35,493 nucleotides of DNA from Comamonas sp. lk (lineage in GTDB: Bacteria > Pseudomonadota > Gammaproteobacteria > Burkholderiales > Burkholderiaceae_C): assembly GCA_945869165.1 (NCBI GenBank), contig CAMBNY010000030.1:1-35493 (forward strand), read 5' to 3'. Positions 9,969 to 18,766 of the stretch are shown in pieces. A program made the translations under genes and the position numbers. The notes under the pieces were generated by a model. It saw only the letters and a list, made by a program, of their open reading frames with translations, had not been told where the DNA came from and did no database searches. The number at the start of each line of letters is the position of its first letter. Position 1 is the stretch's first letter.

Positions 9969-11066
9969 TCAGACTTTACCCAACTCCAAATCCGCCATTT
10001 GCTGCGCGGCTTCAAAAGCTTGCAGGGCTTCGACCACGTCGCCTAAGTCGCCTTCCATGATGGTGAGCAGCTTGTACAGCGTCAGGTTGATGCGGTGGTC
10101 GGTCAGGCGGCCTTGGGGGAAGTTGTAGGTGCGGATGCGGTCGCTGCGGTCGCCGGTGCCGACCAGGCTTTTGCGCTCGGCGGCGTCTTTGGCGGCGCGC
10201 TCAGAACGGTCTTTTTCTTGAATGCGCGCGGTCAGCACGCGCAGTGCTTGCGCTTTGTTGCTGTGCTGGCTGCGGCCATCCTGGCATTCGGCGACGATGC
10301 CAGTGGGCAAGTGGGTAATGCGCACCGCCGAATCGGTTTTGTTGATGTGCTGACCACCGGCGCCGCTGGCACGGTAGGTGTCAATGCGCAAGTCTGCCGG
10401 GTTGATCTTGATGGCTTCGGCCTCGTCCGGCTCGGCCAGCACCGCCACGGTGCAGGCGCTGGTGTGGATGCGGCCCTGGGTTTCGGTGATCGGCACACGT
10501 TGCACGCGGTGGCCGCCAGATTCAAACTTTAGCGCGCCATAGACGTTATGGCCTTCCACGCGCAGCACCACTTCTTTGTAGCCGCCTAGCTCGCTGGCCG
10601 ACTCGCTCATGATCTCGGTTTTCCAGCCCAGGCTGTCGCAGTAGCGGGTGTACATGCGCGCTAGGTCGCCGGCAAACAGCGTGGACTCGTCGCCGCCCGT
10701 CCCAGCGCGGATTTCCACGAAGGCGTTGCGCGCATCATCCGGGTCTTTGGGCAGTAGCATGCGCGTGAGTTCCGCTTCGAGTTGGGTGAGTTCGGCGCTG
10801 GCGCTGTCCAGTTCTTCCTGCGCCATGGCTGTCATGTCGGTATCGTTGCCTGCGCTGGCTAGCATCTCAGTGGCGGTCGACAAATCAGCCTCGCGCTCCT
10901 GGTAACGCGCCCAGCGGCTGGCCACTGCGCCTACCTCGGTGTGCTCACGCGAGAGCGCCAAAAACTGCGTCATGTCTTTCATGATGTCTTCGCGCGAAAG
11001 CAAAAATTCCAACTCGCCCAGGCGGTCGGTGTAGCGAGCAAGTTGTTGGCGTAAAAACGGTTTCAT
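9969..11066 (-). CDS. prfA: Peptide chain release factor 1
   Basis: RF1 reads UAA and UAG and triggers peptide release. The 365-residue product starts [20 protein letters not shown] and has the domain with [14 protein letters not shown] (122-135), and the GGQ motif within [18 protein letters not shown] (GGQ at 237-239). The stop-codon-reading tripeptide, usually PAT or PVT, reads PIT at residues 192-194. The ATG at 11066 matches family starts; the longer open frame upstream is unconserved in kind. It sits 114 bases after hemA and 10 bases before prmC, the usual betaproteobacterial order. Confidence 0.97.
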   Translation of the reverse strand: MKPFLRQQLARYTDRLGELEFLLSREDIMKDMTQFLALSREHTEVGAVASRWARYQEREADLSTATEMLASAGNDTDMTAMAQEELDSASAELTQLEAELTRMLLPKDPDDARNAFVEIRAGTGGDESTLFAGDLARMYTRYCDSLGWKTEIMSESASELGGYKEVVLRVEGHNVYGALKFESGGHRVQRVPITETQGRIHTSACTVAVLAEPDEAEAIKINPADLRIDTYRASGAGGQHINKTDSAVRITHLPTGIVAECQDGRSQHSNKAQALRVLTARIQEKDRSERAAKDAAERKSLVGTGDRSDRIRTYNFPQGRLTDHRINLTLYKLLTIMEGDLGDVVEALQAFEAAQQMADLELGKV

Positions 11067-11180
11067 AGCGAAATACAAAAAGAGACTGAAAGAGGCCCGG
11101 TGTGGCGGGGAAGGGCCGGTGGGCCAGCCAGTGGGCGGCATGCAGCGCTGCGGCTGGCGCTGCGCCAACGCGTAGCGTCG

Positions 11181-12440
11181 CTAACGCTCTTTGCGTAAAA
11201 AGAAGTGCTCAATAGCGTGGCTAGCGCGCTCGCGGGCCACGGTGTCGGCGCCATGCAGTTCGGCGAAGGCACCGTGCAGCATTTTTTGCGTCAAACCTTT
11301 GGACAGGGCTTCGAGCACCGCCTCTACGTCCTCGCCCTTGGCCAGCGCTTTGCGCGCGCGTGCCAGTTCGTGGGCGCGCCAGGCGTCGGCTTGCGCATTG
11401 AGTTGCTGGATCAAGGGCACGGTATGGCGCTGGTCCAGCCAGTGCATAAAGCTTTGCACCCCGGCATCGACAATCGCCTCGGCCTGGGCCACGGCCGCCT
11501 GGCGGTTGGCCTGGCCGGTTTGCACCACGCCGGCCAGGTCGTCCACGGTATAGAGATACACATCGCCCAATTTTTTCACCTCGGGCTCGATGTCGCGTGG
11601 CACCGCCAGGTCGACCATGAACATGGGGCGGCGTTTTCGTTTTTTCAGGGCCCGCTCCACCGCTCCCAGGCCGATGATGGGCAGGGTGCTGGCGGTGCAG
11701 CTAATCACCGCATCAAACTCGGACAGCCGGTCGGGCAGGTCTGACAGGCGCATCACTTCGGCGCCAAAGCGCTCGGCCAGTTGCTCGCCGCGCTCTAGGG
11801 TACGGTTGGCGATGGTGATGGACTTGGGATTCTTGGCGGCGAAGTGCGTGCTGCACAGCTCAATCATCTCGCCCGCGCCCACAAACAAGACCTTGACCTG
11901 GCCCATGTCCTCGAACAACTGCCCGGCCAAGCGCACCGCTGCAGCTGCCATGCTGATGGAGTGGGCGCCGATTTCGGTGGAGCTGCGCACCTCTTTAGCC
12001 ACCGCAAATGAGCGCTGAAACATTTGCGACAAAGTGCTACCCAGAGCCCCGGCGGACTCGGCCGCGCGCACCGCGTCTTTGAGCTGCCCCAGGATTTGCG
12101 GCTCGCCAAGCACCATCGAGTCCAGCCCGCTGGCCACCCGAAAGGCGTGGCGCGCGGCTTCCTGGTCGTTCAGGCTGTAGGTGTGCGAGCGCAGGGTGTG
12201 GGTGGAAACGCCGCCGGACTGGGCCAGCCAGTCCAAGGTGTGCTCCAGGTGCGTCTGGTCTCCGGCGCAGTAAATCTCGGTGCGGTTGCAGGTGGAGACA
12301 ATGGCTGCTTCGGGGGCGCTGGGCATGGATTGGCGCAGACCCAAGAGGTGCGGCTCGATCTTGTCGATGGCAAAGGCAAACCTTCCGCGCAGGTCCAGCG
12401 GAGCGGTGTTGTGGTTGATGCCGAGAGCCCAGACTGCCAT
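11181..12440 (-). CDS. hemA: Glutamyl-tRNA reductase
   Basis: HemA reduces glutamyl-tRNA to glutamate-1-semialdehyde, the first step of C5 haem synthesis. The 419-residue product starts [20 protein letters not shown] and has the catalytic cysteine in STCNRTEIY (C51), the [10 protein letters not shown] region (near 110-119), an NADPH-binding [11 protein letters not shown] near 183-193 and a C-terminal dimerisation domain. It is the first gene of hemA-prfA-prmC. A TATAAT lies only 11 bases before its ATG, and no Shine-Dalgarno sequence is visible, so the mRNA may be nearly leaderless. The start matches the conserved N-terminus, which argues against a later start. Confidence 0.97.
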   Translation of the reverse strand: MAVWALGINHNTAPLDLRGRFAFAIDKIEPHLLGLRQSMPSAPEAAIVSTCNRTEIYCAGDQTHLEHTLDWLAQSGGVSTHTLRSHTYSLNDQEAARHAFRVASGLDSMVLGEPQILGQLKDAVRAAESAGALGSTLSQMFQRSFAVAKEVRSSTEIGAHSISMAAAAVRLAGQLFEDMGQVKVLFVGAGEMIELCSTHFAAKNPKSITIANRTLERGEQLAERFGAEVMRLSDLPDRLSEFDAVISCTASTLPIIGLGAVERALKKRKRRPMFMVDLAVPRDIEPEVKKLGDVYLYTVDDLAGVVQTGQANRQAAVAQAEAIVDAGVQSFMHWLDQRHTVPLIQQLNAQADAWRAHELARARKALAKGEDVEAVLEALSKGLTQKMLHGAFAELHGADTVARERASHAIEHFFLRKER

Positions 12441-12451
12441 AAATACACGGG

Positions 12452-12457
12452 ATTATA
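12452..12457 (-). promoter_or_regulatory. -10 box of the hemA promoter, very close to the start codon
   Basis: On the minus strand TATAAT occupies 12457 to 12452, and the hemA ATG begins at 12440. A start site 6-7 bases downstream of the box would leave a 5' leader of about five bases. No good -35 hexamer is seen at the right distance. The same 44-base gap must also hold the upstream region of the divergent gene at 12485. Confidence 0.45.
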
Positions 12458-12484
12458 AAATTTGATGCTACTACGAAAGATTTG

Positions 12485-12763
12485 ATGGGCCCGCTCGACT
12501 TTGCTATCCACCTGCTTAACTTTGTGGCACCCGCGGTGTTTGTCGGCTTTTTTCTCGCTTTGATGGCGCCGGTGGTCCTGGGTATCCGGGTCCAGCCGGG
12601 GTCTCGCCTGGGGCTGGGCATCCTCAATTCCCTGGTGGGCAGCTGCGCCTTGGCTGGCGGCCTCTGGTTTTTCGGCAACGACGGCAAGATGGGCAGTTAC
12701 GCAGCCATGCTGCTGGCCTGCGCGATCAGCCAACTTGCGTTCATGCGGTCGGCGGGCGCATGA
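12485..12763 (+). CDS. Small membrane protein of unknown function
   Basis: I do not recognise a family. The 92-residue product has three hydrophobic segments: roughly residues 5-35 (FAIHLLNFVAPAVFVGFFLA and on, perhaps re-entrant or a single long helix), 42-60 and 70-88, with few charges. It is predicted to be an inner-membrane protein. The start is an ATG at 12485, directly after an in-frame TTG. It is divergent from hemA across 44 bases. Its stop overlaps the start of the next gene as ATGA, so the GNAT protein is probably translationally coupled to it. Codon use matches the neighbouring core genes. Confidence 0.7.
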   Translation: MGPLDFAIHLLNFVAPAVFVGFFLALMAPVVLGIRVQPGSRLGLGILNSLVGSCALAGGLWFFGNDGKMGSYAAMLLACAISQLAFMRSAGA

Positions 12764-13305
12764 GTATTCGACCCGACTCCCTGGCTGCTGTCACTGCGGC
12801 GGGTGCGCACCACCTGCCCGCGCTGCAATCTCTAATCTTTGACCACGGCGCCAATATTTGGAACTACCTGCCAGAAGATGGCATTCGGGAGCATTTGGAC
12901 GACATAGGCCAAGGCCACGCCTATGGGGTGCTGGTGCTGGAGCAAGGTCAATTGATAGCCGCCGTGACTTTTGGCCTTAGCACCGACTTTGACCACTACC
13001 TGCCCCCGCAAGCGCGTGGTACGCCGCAGGGCTATGTCAGTGAAGCTGTGGTGCGGCGCGATAGGGTGGGCCAAGGTTTGGGCACACGCTTGCTGCGCGA
13101 AGCCTTGGCCGAACTGGGCAAACTCGGTGCCGAGGTGGTGTTTATCGACCGCCATGAGGAAAACCTGGCCTCGGCGGGCATGATGCGCGCTGCGGGTTTT
13201 GTGGAAATTGAGACTTACGCCGACCCCCGGCGCCGCCCGCACGGCTCGGGGCGGACCACCGTATGTTGGAAAGTGCTAAATCCCGCTACTTTGTCAGCGC
13301 CTTGA
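12760..13305 (+). CDS. GNAT-family N-acetyltransferase
   Basis: The 181-residue product is predicted to transfer an acyl group from acyl-CoA to an amine. The GNAT core is seen in the strand YVSEAVVRRDRVGQGLGTRLLREAL (about residues 86-110), where RVGQGLGTRLL is the acetyl-CoA pyrophosphate-binding motif A, and in the following ENLASAGMMRAAGF (near 130-143), motif B. The substrate cannot be told from sequence. The ATGA overlap with the upstream membrane protein suggests one operon. It converges with the phosphodiesterase gene, 37 bases between the stop codons. Confidence 0.85.
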   Translation: MSIRPDSLAAVTAAGAHHLPALQSLIFDHGANIWNYLPEDGIREHLDDIGQGHAYGVLVLEQGQLIAAVTFGLSTDFDHYLPPQARGTPQGYVSEAVVRRDRVGQGLGTRLLREALAELGKLGAEVVFIDRHEENLASAGMMRAAGFVEIETYADPRRRPHGSGRTTVCWKVLNPATLSAP

Positions 13306-13342
13306 CCATAGGCGGGGCGCCAGCGCTGCACCATCCCCGCTG

Positions 13343-14143
13343 CTAGGCAGATGGTGGAAAGTGGTCCACCCGGTCGGTGATGATGCCGTCGGTGCCCCAA
13401 GTCTGTAATTGCGCTGCCGCGGCATCGTCATTGACGGTGTAGCTCAGCAAGCGAAAACCTGCGGCTTTTGCCAGAGCGACGCAATACTTGTTCCAAAGCG
13501 CATGGTTACAAACAATCGCTTGGCATTGGAGTCGGCTCGCGTGGTCCAGCCACTGCGCCCAGCTTTGGTCTTCCAGCGCATGGATGAGTAAGCCGCGCGG
13601 AAGCTCCGGCTGACTCGCCATGGCGCCTTCGAGCGCGGCGATCTCAAACGATGTCAGCAGGGGCGGCACCGCTACGCCCTTCCACAGCCGCGCCGCATGT
13701 TGCGCGACCACTTCGCCCGTTTGGCGTTCGGTGCCGGTAGTCGGTTTGATCTCGATATTGAGGAAGTAGCCATTGCGGATGCAAAAGCGGGCGATTTGCG
13801 CCAGCGTGGGCAGGGGCTCGCCGGCGTAGGTGCTGCTATGCCAGCCGCCTGCGTCGTATTGCGCCAAGGTGTGCCAGGGGTAGTCGCCCGCCACTGCGCT
13901 GGCTTGTGGGTCCGGGCTTCGCCAAGGGGTTATAGGGTGTGCGGTGCGGGTCAAGGTATCGTCGTGCAGCAAAAAAGGCATGCCGTCGCGGCTAAGTTTG
14001 ACGTCGCATTCAAACATGCGGTAACCATAACTGGCTCCCAGCCGGAAAGCGGCCAGGGTGTTTTCTGGTGCTAGGGTACCCGCGCCTCTGTGCGCTATCC
14101 AGCGCGGGTAGGGCCAAGCGGAGAAATAGTGTGCGGCTGCCAT
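13343..14143 (-). CDS. ugpQ: Glycerophosphodiester phosphodiesterase
   Basis: This family hydrolyses glycerophosphodiesters from phospholipid turnover to sn-glycerol 3-phosphate and an alcohol. The 266-residue product has the TIM-barrel signature in order: IAHRGAGTLAPENTLAAF with catalytic H18 and E27, FECDVKLSRDGMPFLLHD with the metal-binding E and D and the second catalytic histidine, and EIKP later on (residue about 135). No signal peptide is seen, so it is of the cytosolic UgpQ type. The ATG at 14143 is chosen from the family; one at 14215 would add 24 residues. No ugp transporter genes lie nearby, so the symbol rests on sequence alone. The AT-rich island begins just beyond its start. Confidence 0.88.
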   Translation of the reverse strand: MAAAHYFSAWPYPRWIAHRGAGTLAPENTLAAFRLGASYGYRMFECDVKLSRDGMPFLLHDDTLTRTAHPITPWRSPDPQASAVAGDYPWHTLAQYDAGGWHSSTYAGEPLPTLAQIARFCIRNGYFLNIEIKPTTGTERQTGEVVAQHAARLWKGVAVPPLLTSFEIAALEGAMASQPELPRGLLIHALEDQSWAQWLDHASRLQCQAIVCNHALWNKYCVALAKAAGFRLLSYTVNDDAAAAQLQTWGTDGIITDRVDHFPPSA

Positions 14144-14466
14144 TTGTCGAACTTTATCTGACTCAGCGTCAAAAAACCGTTGAATCAAGTTGCGCAGGAA
14201 ATGATAAGTCGCCATGCGACTGGTTGCTGAACGATTTCAGATGCGTGTATTGAAAATTTATCACAACGAGTCCCCTTTTAGTCCATATCGCTAGGAAACG
14301 AAGTAATCTTAGGTGCTGGACTATCAATTACGGAGTGCATACAAGCCTAGCATAGGCGTTCACAGAGTAAATTTCCATTCATGCATTAGAAAAGTACTAG
14401 AAAAGTCTTTACATGTTCGGCCAAAATTAGAGCCGAAGAACATAAAAAAAGAACTATGCTTGCATT

Positions 14467-16296
14467 TTAAATTTCATGTAAAGTGATCTCGCCATCATTG
14501 ACTATATGAAAGAGTCTGACATCTCCAATGTTACCCGTAACATCAGCGAGAAAATATTTCCAAAAATTATCTGAAGCATGGGCTATTAAAAGATAATCAT
14601 AATCTATTATTTTAGCATTGAATTCTTGCAAAGATAAATGGCAAGACCAGGGATCATTTGGATCTTTTCCAGCATTAGATGGTTTTATCGAGCTGCAATT
14701 TGTGTTGGTCTTTCTGGGATTCATGAAATAATTAAAAATGACGCTATGGTCATCTGTGCCATCTGTCCAAATGAAATATACGCTGGAATTAGTAGGTATT
14801 TTCTTTAATGTGAAATCTGCTATTCTCTTTATCTCCCCCGCTGTATATTCCGAGTCTAGATTAAATATCGTTTTGTAACTATCTAATGTTAATCTCCCAA
14901 GATTCGGGAAGATAAATAAAAATACAATAAATAAAATAAACTTCGGGTTTTCAATTTTTTTGTGTGTAGTGATTGTGAAAATTAAGGAACTCCCGAAAAA
15001 TATCAACATACCCAGCAAAAAAGTTATTGTATATCTATCAATTGACGCAAGTCTTACACCTTCCCATGCAGAAAATGAAAATAGATACAATAGTAGCAGT
15101 GTAAGCATATATACTGAAAATGCTATGTAGACTCCAATGTACGGGATACTTTGAACTGAGGTAAAAAGCATTTTCTTTTCTTTGAAAATGGCAGCCAGAG
15201 TAATTAATGTTAATAAAAACCAATAAGTTGAAAGGTGATGTTGGAAAAATATATAATTTATAAAATTTTTAATAGTTTCGCTGTGGTGTGAGTTTAAAAC
15301 TTGGGGATCAAAGGCGGAAAATATATTTGTGATAGAAATATTGACCTGGAAAGTCTTGTTAATAGAGTTGCTTTCCAAATATAGCTCCCAACTTTTCGTA
15401 ATTAAAATTATGGACAGTGATAGTCCAGAGATTATGAGGAGTTTATTTTTCAAGAATTTATTTGGGGGTAGTAAATAATCCGTTGTAATTAATATAATTG
15501 CGAATAAAGAAAATAAAATCCCTATTTGCTTGGTTTGCGTCATGAAAATGATGAGTGGGAAAGTCAATAAAAATCTATATGTTTTGCTTTTTTGTTGGGA
15601 ATTGAAATACGAGCTTAAGGATGCTCCAAAGCTAACTCCTAATATCAGATCCACCTGCAAGGTATGTAGCCCTTGCCCCAATATCCATATTAGTGATAAA
15701 ATTGACAAGACACTCAGCACTAATATTGTTTTAAATTTTTCTCCATGTGCTGCCTTCAAAGGAGTTAGAATTGTTGAGGTCAAGATTAATATAAATAATC
15801 CATTTGAGAATATTGCTACGTTTTCCTTGAATCCGGTAAAGTGGGTAAAGTAGTAGTGAAATAATGCGACATTTGACGGGTAATCTTTAGCGGTGATTTT
15901 ATCGGTCCCATTTATTAGCCTGTCATTGACGGTAATAATTCGTGATTTTGTTGCCCAATGACTGTAATCGTCCACTGTTGGGAAAATACTATAGCCCTTT
16001 GTTTGGCAGGCTAAATAAAGGATCGTAACCATTAATATAAGGTATCCTTCTGCCGGGCTTAAAATTAACTTCTTATTTTTTTCTTTCAATGTAAATAAGA
16101 TAATAATAATTCCAGCGATTCTTAAAGCTTCTGTTGTGTATTTTAATATATTTATTGCTGCTGCGATATATAGAATAAATGTTAATAATATACACGTTGT
16201 CAAAAGCGATGATGGGGCGTCGGGATAATACCGTTTGCATAATTGCATTAACCCAATCAGTGATAGGATGGAAAGTGATATTTGCAAATGATCCAT
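14467..16296 (-). CDS. Large polytopic membrane protein, possible GT-C glycosyltransferase
   Basis: I do not recognise a named family with certainty. The 609-residue product has about 11-13 hydrophobic segments through residue 470 and a final soluble stretch of about 120 residues (490-609). After the third segment, an exposed loop carries TVDDYSHWATKSRI (107-120), with paired acidic residues (D109, D110) and H113. This layout (acidic motif in the first large outer loop, many helices, C-terminal periplasmic domain) is that of GT-C enzymes using polyprenyl-linked sugars. An O-antigen ligase or polymerase is an alternative. Codons are strongly AT-rich, rich in Ile, Lys and Asn, unlike the flanks. 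The start has no clear ribosome binding site. It likely works with the GtrB- and GtrA-like genes at 17801-19903. Confidence 0.75.
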   Translation of the reverse strand: MDHLQISLSILSLIGLMQLCKRYYPDAPSSLLTTCILLTFILYIAAAINILKYTTEALRIAGIIIILFTLKEKNKKLILSPAEGYLILMVTILYLACQTKGYSIFPTVDDYSHWATKSRIITVNDRLINGTDKITAKDYPSNVALFHYYFTHFTGFKENVAIFSNGLFILILTSTILTPLKAAHGEKFKTILVLSVLSILSLIWILGQGLHTLQVDLILGVSFGASLSSYFNSQQKSKTYRFLLTFPLIIFMTQTKQIGILFSLFAIILITTDYLLPPNKFLKNKLLIISGLSLSIILITKSWELYLESNSINKTFQVNISITNIFSAFDPQVLNSHHSETIKNFINYIFFQHHLSTYWFLLTLITLAAIFKEKKMLFTSVQSIPYIGVYIAFSVYMLTLLLLYLFSFSAWEGVRLASIDRYTITFLLGMLIFFGSSLIFTITTHKKIENPKFILFIVFLFIFPNLGRLTLDSYKTIFNLDSEYTAGEIKRIADFTLKKIPTNSSVYFIWTDGTDDHSVIFNYFMNPRKTNTNCSSIKPSNAGKDPNDPWSCHLSLQEFNAKIIDYDYLLIAHASDNFWKYFLADVTGNIGDVRLFHIVNDGEITLHEI

Positions 16297-17800
16297 TTGA
16301 GTTATATCGATTAAATTAACATGCGGAAAGATGTTTATCGTGTATGGTGGCTGTATTATTAGTGTGATAATTTAAATTCGCAATTAAACTATGAATTTTG
16401 TATATTTAGGTGTGCAAATTTTTTTTATAATGCATGGACTTTTTATACGCAATTGCATTCAATGGCCCATCATAGGAAAAAATCTACATTAGGCTAATGT
16501 GCGTCTTATTTGGCGCTGGCGGGTGGCTCCCTAGACAGACTAAAAGCCTTAAAAGACGAATTTTTCACTAAAGCGCGTTTATATGAAAATTTCAAAGACT
16601 AAGTGTAGCAAACTCCTTTCTGAGCCCTAAGAGGATACAGTTTGCCTGTACGTACTGGACATTTGCCGGGAGGTGGGTGTCAGCAGCGCCGTTTTTTTAC
16701 ACGCGATCCTTCAAGTTTGGTGTTGCCAATCTCAGCTAGCCGCCTGGATATCGAATTTTGCAAACATGCTATAACCACTGCCGGATGATTACCACAACTG
16801 TGCCGAAACATGATGCTACTTGTAACTGCGCCATGTGAAGAATTTGAATTTGACTGCGAACGGATCTAATCAATCCGAAGAGCACTGTACCTTAACCTTT
16901 GCATCAAACCCAGGAGGCTCGGGATGCGAGATAAACCGGGGGTCGTGACCGTCCACCAACAAACAGCCAAGTCTGGCCGATGGGCTCTGTTATCGATAGT
17001 CTGGAACAAGGGTGCAGCTTCAGATTACCCCACTGCATAGAGTACTTCGAATGCAGGACAGGGGGTATGGAAGTGGATCCCGCGCTGCCAATCGACCTTG
17101 TGATCGGGGTCGTGGATGTGGATCACGTCCCGCCCTATCCCTACCTTTTTTATTCGATGATACCTTGGACCAGAAAACATTAGCGATACGACTCAGCACA
17201 GAGCAAGGGCTTCTGGGTTGAATACTCTAAGGCAGGTAAACTCAGCCAAAACGCCGATGTGGCACGTTCCAACCAAACAGTTCGCCACGGACATGCATCA
17301 CAGTATTATGAGTAAGAGTGGCACGGGGCAGGATCGAACCATCCAGCGGATACAGTCCGACGACCACACGCGCTCGGATACAGGCAGGGGCGGTTTCAAG
17401 GCTCTTTAGGGGATGCTTACCGCTCCACAAATCGTTAGATTTTTGTGCAGGTGTAAATTGCAGGAGTCGAAATTGAACGTAATTTCTAATATCGGTTATA
17501 TCATTTAAATAAGTGTTGCGGTAGCGCCTCGAATTGTGATATTATAAAAATGTTTTTTTACATGCAATTTTAAGTATACTGCCTGAAATATTTTCCTAAT
17601 TGAAAAGAGGTCTTTTATTAAGTTCTTATGTAAATTATGTGTATTGTAGACCATTGAAATTGACACATAGGTTTTCATGTGGTATTCGAGTCCGAATTTA
17701 AGCAGGATCATTCGAAAAAATAGAGATTTTTACCCAGGCGCAAGCATGGGTGATAAAATATTAGGCAAGAAGGATTTAATTAGTTGAACGGAAGGGTAAG
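16297..17800. other. 1.5 kb spacer without recognisable genes inside the AT-rich island
   Basis: No open frame longer than about 70 codons with protein-like features was found in this stretch. The edges (16297-16460 and 17430-17800) are AT-rich like the adjoining genes, whereas the middle (about 16500-17430) is clearly richer in GC. Short frames such as 16980-17183 (plus) and 17242-17430 (minus) read partly protein-like but match nothing I know and lack ribosome binding sites. It may be the wreck of one or more genes or an insertion. It also separates the divergent 609-residue gene and the GT2 operon, so their promoters must lie here. Confidence 0.6.
17732..17751 (+). other. Compact hairpin with GCAA tetraloop upstream of the GT2 gene
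   Basis: ACCCA (17732-17736) pairs with TGGGT (17747-17751), and an inner GC pairs with GC across the GNRA-type tetraloop GCAA, with one G-A mismatch between the two helices. It lies 49 bases before the GTG start of the glycosyltransferase. There is no T-tract after it, so it is not an intrinsic terminator. It could be a leader RNA structure or a binding dyad. Confidence 0.3.
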
Positions 17801-18766
17801 GTGTTGAATAAAATTGCTGTAATAATACCTTGTTTCAAGGTTACTAAACATGTGCTTGATGTAATTGCAGGTATAGGCGATGAAGTTAGCTATATATTCT
17901 GCATTGATGATGGATGTCCCGATCAATCTGGATTATTAATTCAGTCTGAGTGTCGTGACTCAAGAGTTCAAGTTCTATTTAATGTCAAAAATATGGGGGT
18001 CGGAGGTGCCGTAATTACTGGTTATCGCGCGGCTTTAAGGCTCAACGTTGAAATATTTATTAAGTTGGATGGTGACGGTCAAATGGATCCGACTTTAATT
18101 CCGTTGTTGTCTGAACCAATTCTGTGCGGTAATGCAGATTATGCTAAGGGCAATAGATTTTTTAACCCTGAGGATGTTCAGACTATGCCGGCCATCCGTA
18201 TTTTTGGAAATGCTGTACTGTCATTTTTTACAAAAATATCAACCGGGTATTGGAATGTATTTGATCCCACCAACGGGTTTACGGCAATACACAGGTCGGT
18301 GCTTCAAATCCTGCCGTTAAATAAAATTGATAATAGATATTTTTTCGAATCAGACATGCTGTTTCGTCTTTCAACAATACGTGCAGTTGTGATGGACGTT
18401 CCGATGACCGCTAAATACGACTGCGAAAAAAGCAACTTGATCGTAAAAAAAATTATTTTTCCATTTCTTATTGGCCACGGAAGAAACCTGATGAAGCGTA
18501 TTTTTTACCAATACTTTTTACGTGACTTTAATATTGCATCGGTAGAACTGGTGCTTGGGATATTGATGGTTGTATTTTCTTTGGTATTTGGCCTCTATCA
18601 ATGGATGCTTAGCGCTACTACCGGTATCGTAGCTACTCCCGGAGCAGTAATGATTGCCGCGTTGCCTGCGTTGGCGGGAATGCAGCTGTTATTGAGCTTT
18701 TTAAATTTTGATTTTCAGAATATTCCAAGTGTTCCTTTGTCTTCTCAAAAGCGGCTCACAAAATGA
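17801..18766 (+). CDS. GtrB/DPMS-like GT2 glycosyltransferase with two C-terminal membrane helices
   Basis: The protein is predicted to transfer a sugar from a nucleotide donor to a polyprenyl phosphate on the cytoplasmic face. The 321-residue product has a GT-A domain: VIIPCFKV (8-14), the nucleotide-binding DDG at 36-38, the NMGVGGAVITGYRAAL acceptor motif (64-79), the metal-binding DGDG at 90-93 and a D-P-TNGF motif near 155-160. Two helices follow at about 247-269 and 279-303. The start is GTG, with AAGGGTAAG just before it. It overlaps the methyltransferase by 4 bases. AT-rich codons mark it as part of the island. The sugar cannot be read from sequence. Confidence 0.88.
   Translation: MLNKIAVIIPCFKVTKHVLDVIAGIGDEVSYIFCIDDGCPDQSGLLIQSECRDSRVQVLFNVKNMGVGGAVITGYRAALRLNVEIFIKLDGDGQMDPTLIPLLSEPILCGNADYAKGNRFFNPEDVQTMPAIRIFGNAVLSFFTKISTGYWNVFDPTNGFTAIHRSVLQILPLNKIDNRYFFESDMLFRLSTIRAVVMDVPMTAKYDCEKSNLIVKKIIFPFLIGHGRNLMKRIFYQYFLRDFNIASVELVLGILMVVFSLVFGLYQWMLSATTGIVATPGAVMIAALPALAGMQLLLSFLNFDFQNIPSVPLSSQKRLTK

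Noticed and set aside
14413..14442. Bulged hairpin near ATGTTCGGC and GCCGAAGAACAT downstream of the 609-residue gene.
   Set aside because: For the minus-strand gene the T-run comes before, not after, the stem, so it does not form an intrinsic terminator.
16426..16431. Perfect TATAAT on the plus strand inside the spacer.
   Set aside because: It lies in an AT-rich run with no -35 at 16-18 bases and no gene within 1.3 kb downstream, so it is probably chance.
17319..17340. On the minus strand, GGTTCGATCC followed by a stretch ending in CCA looks like the 3' end of a tRNA.
   Set aside because: The T-stem pairs poorly and no matching 5' acceptor arm or anticodon arm was found upstream. It may be chance or a very decayed tRNA or attachment site, but it cannot be supported.
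16980..17430. Several short overlapping frames on both strands (60-70 codons).
   Set aside because: They lack ribosome binding sites, overlap each other, and match no family I know.
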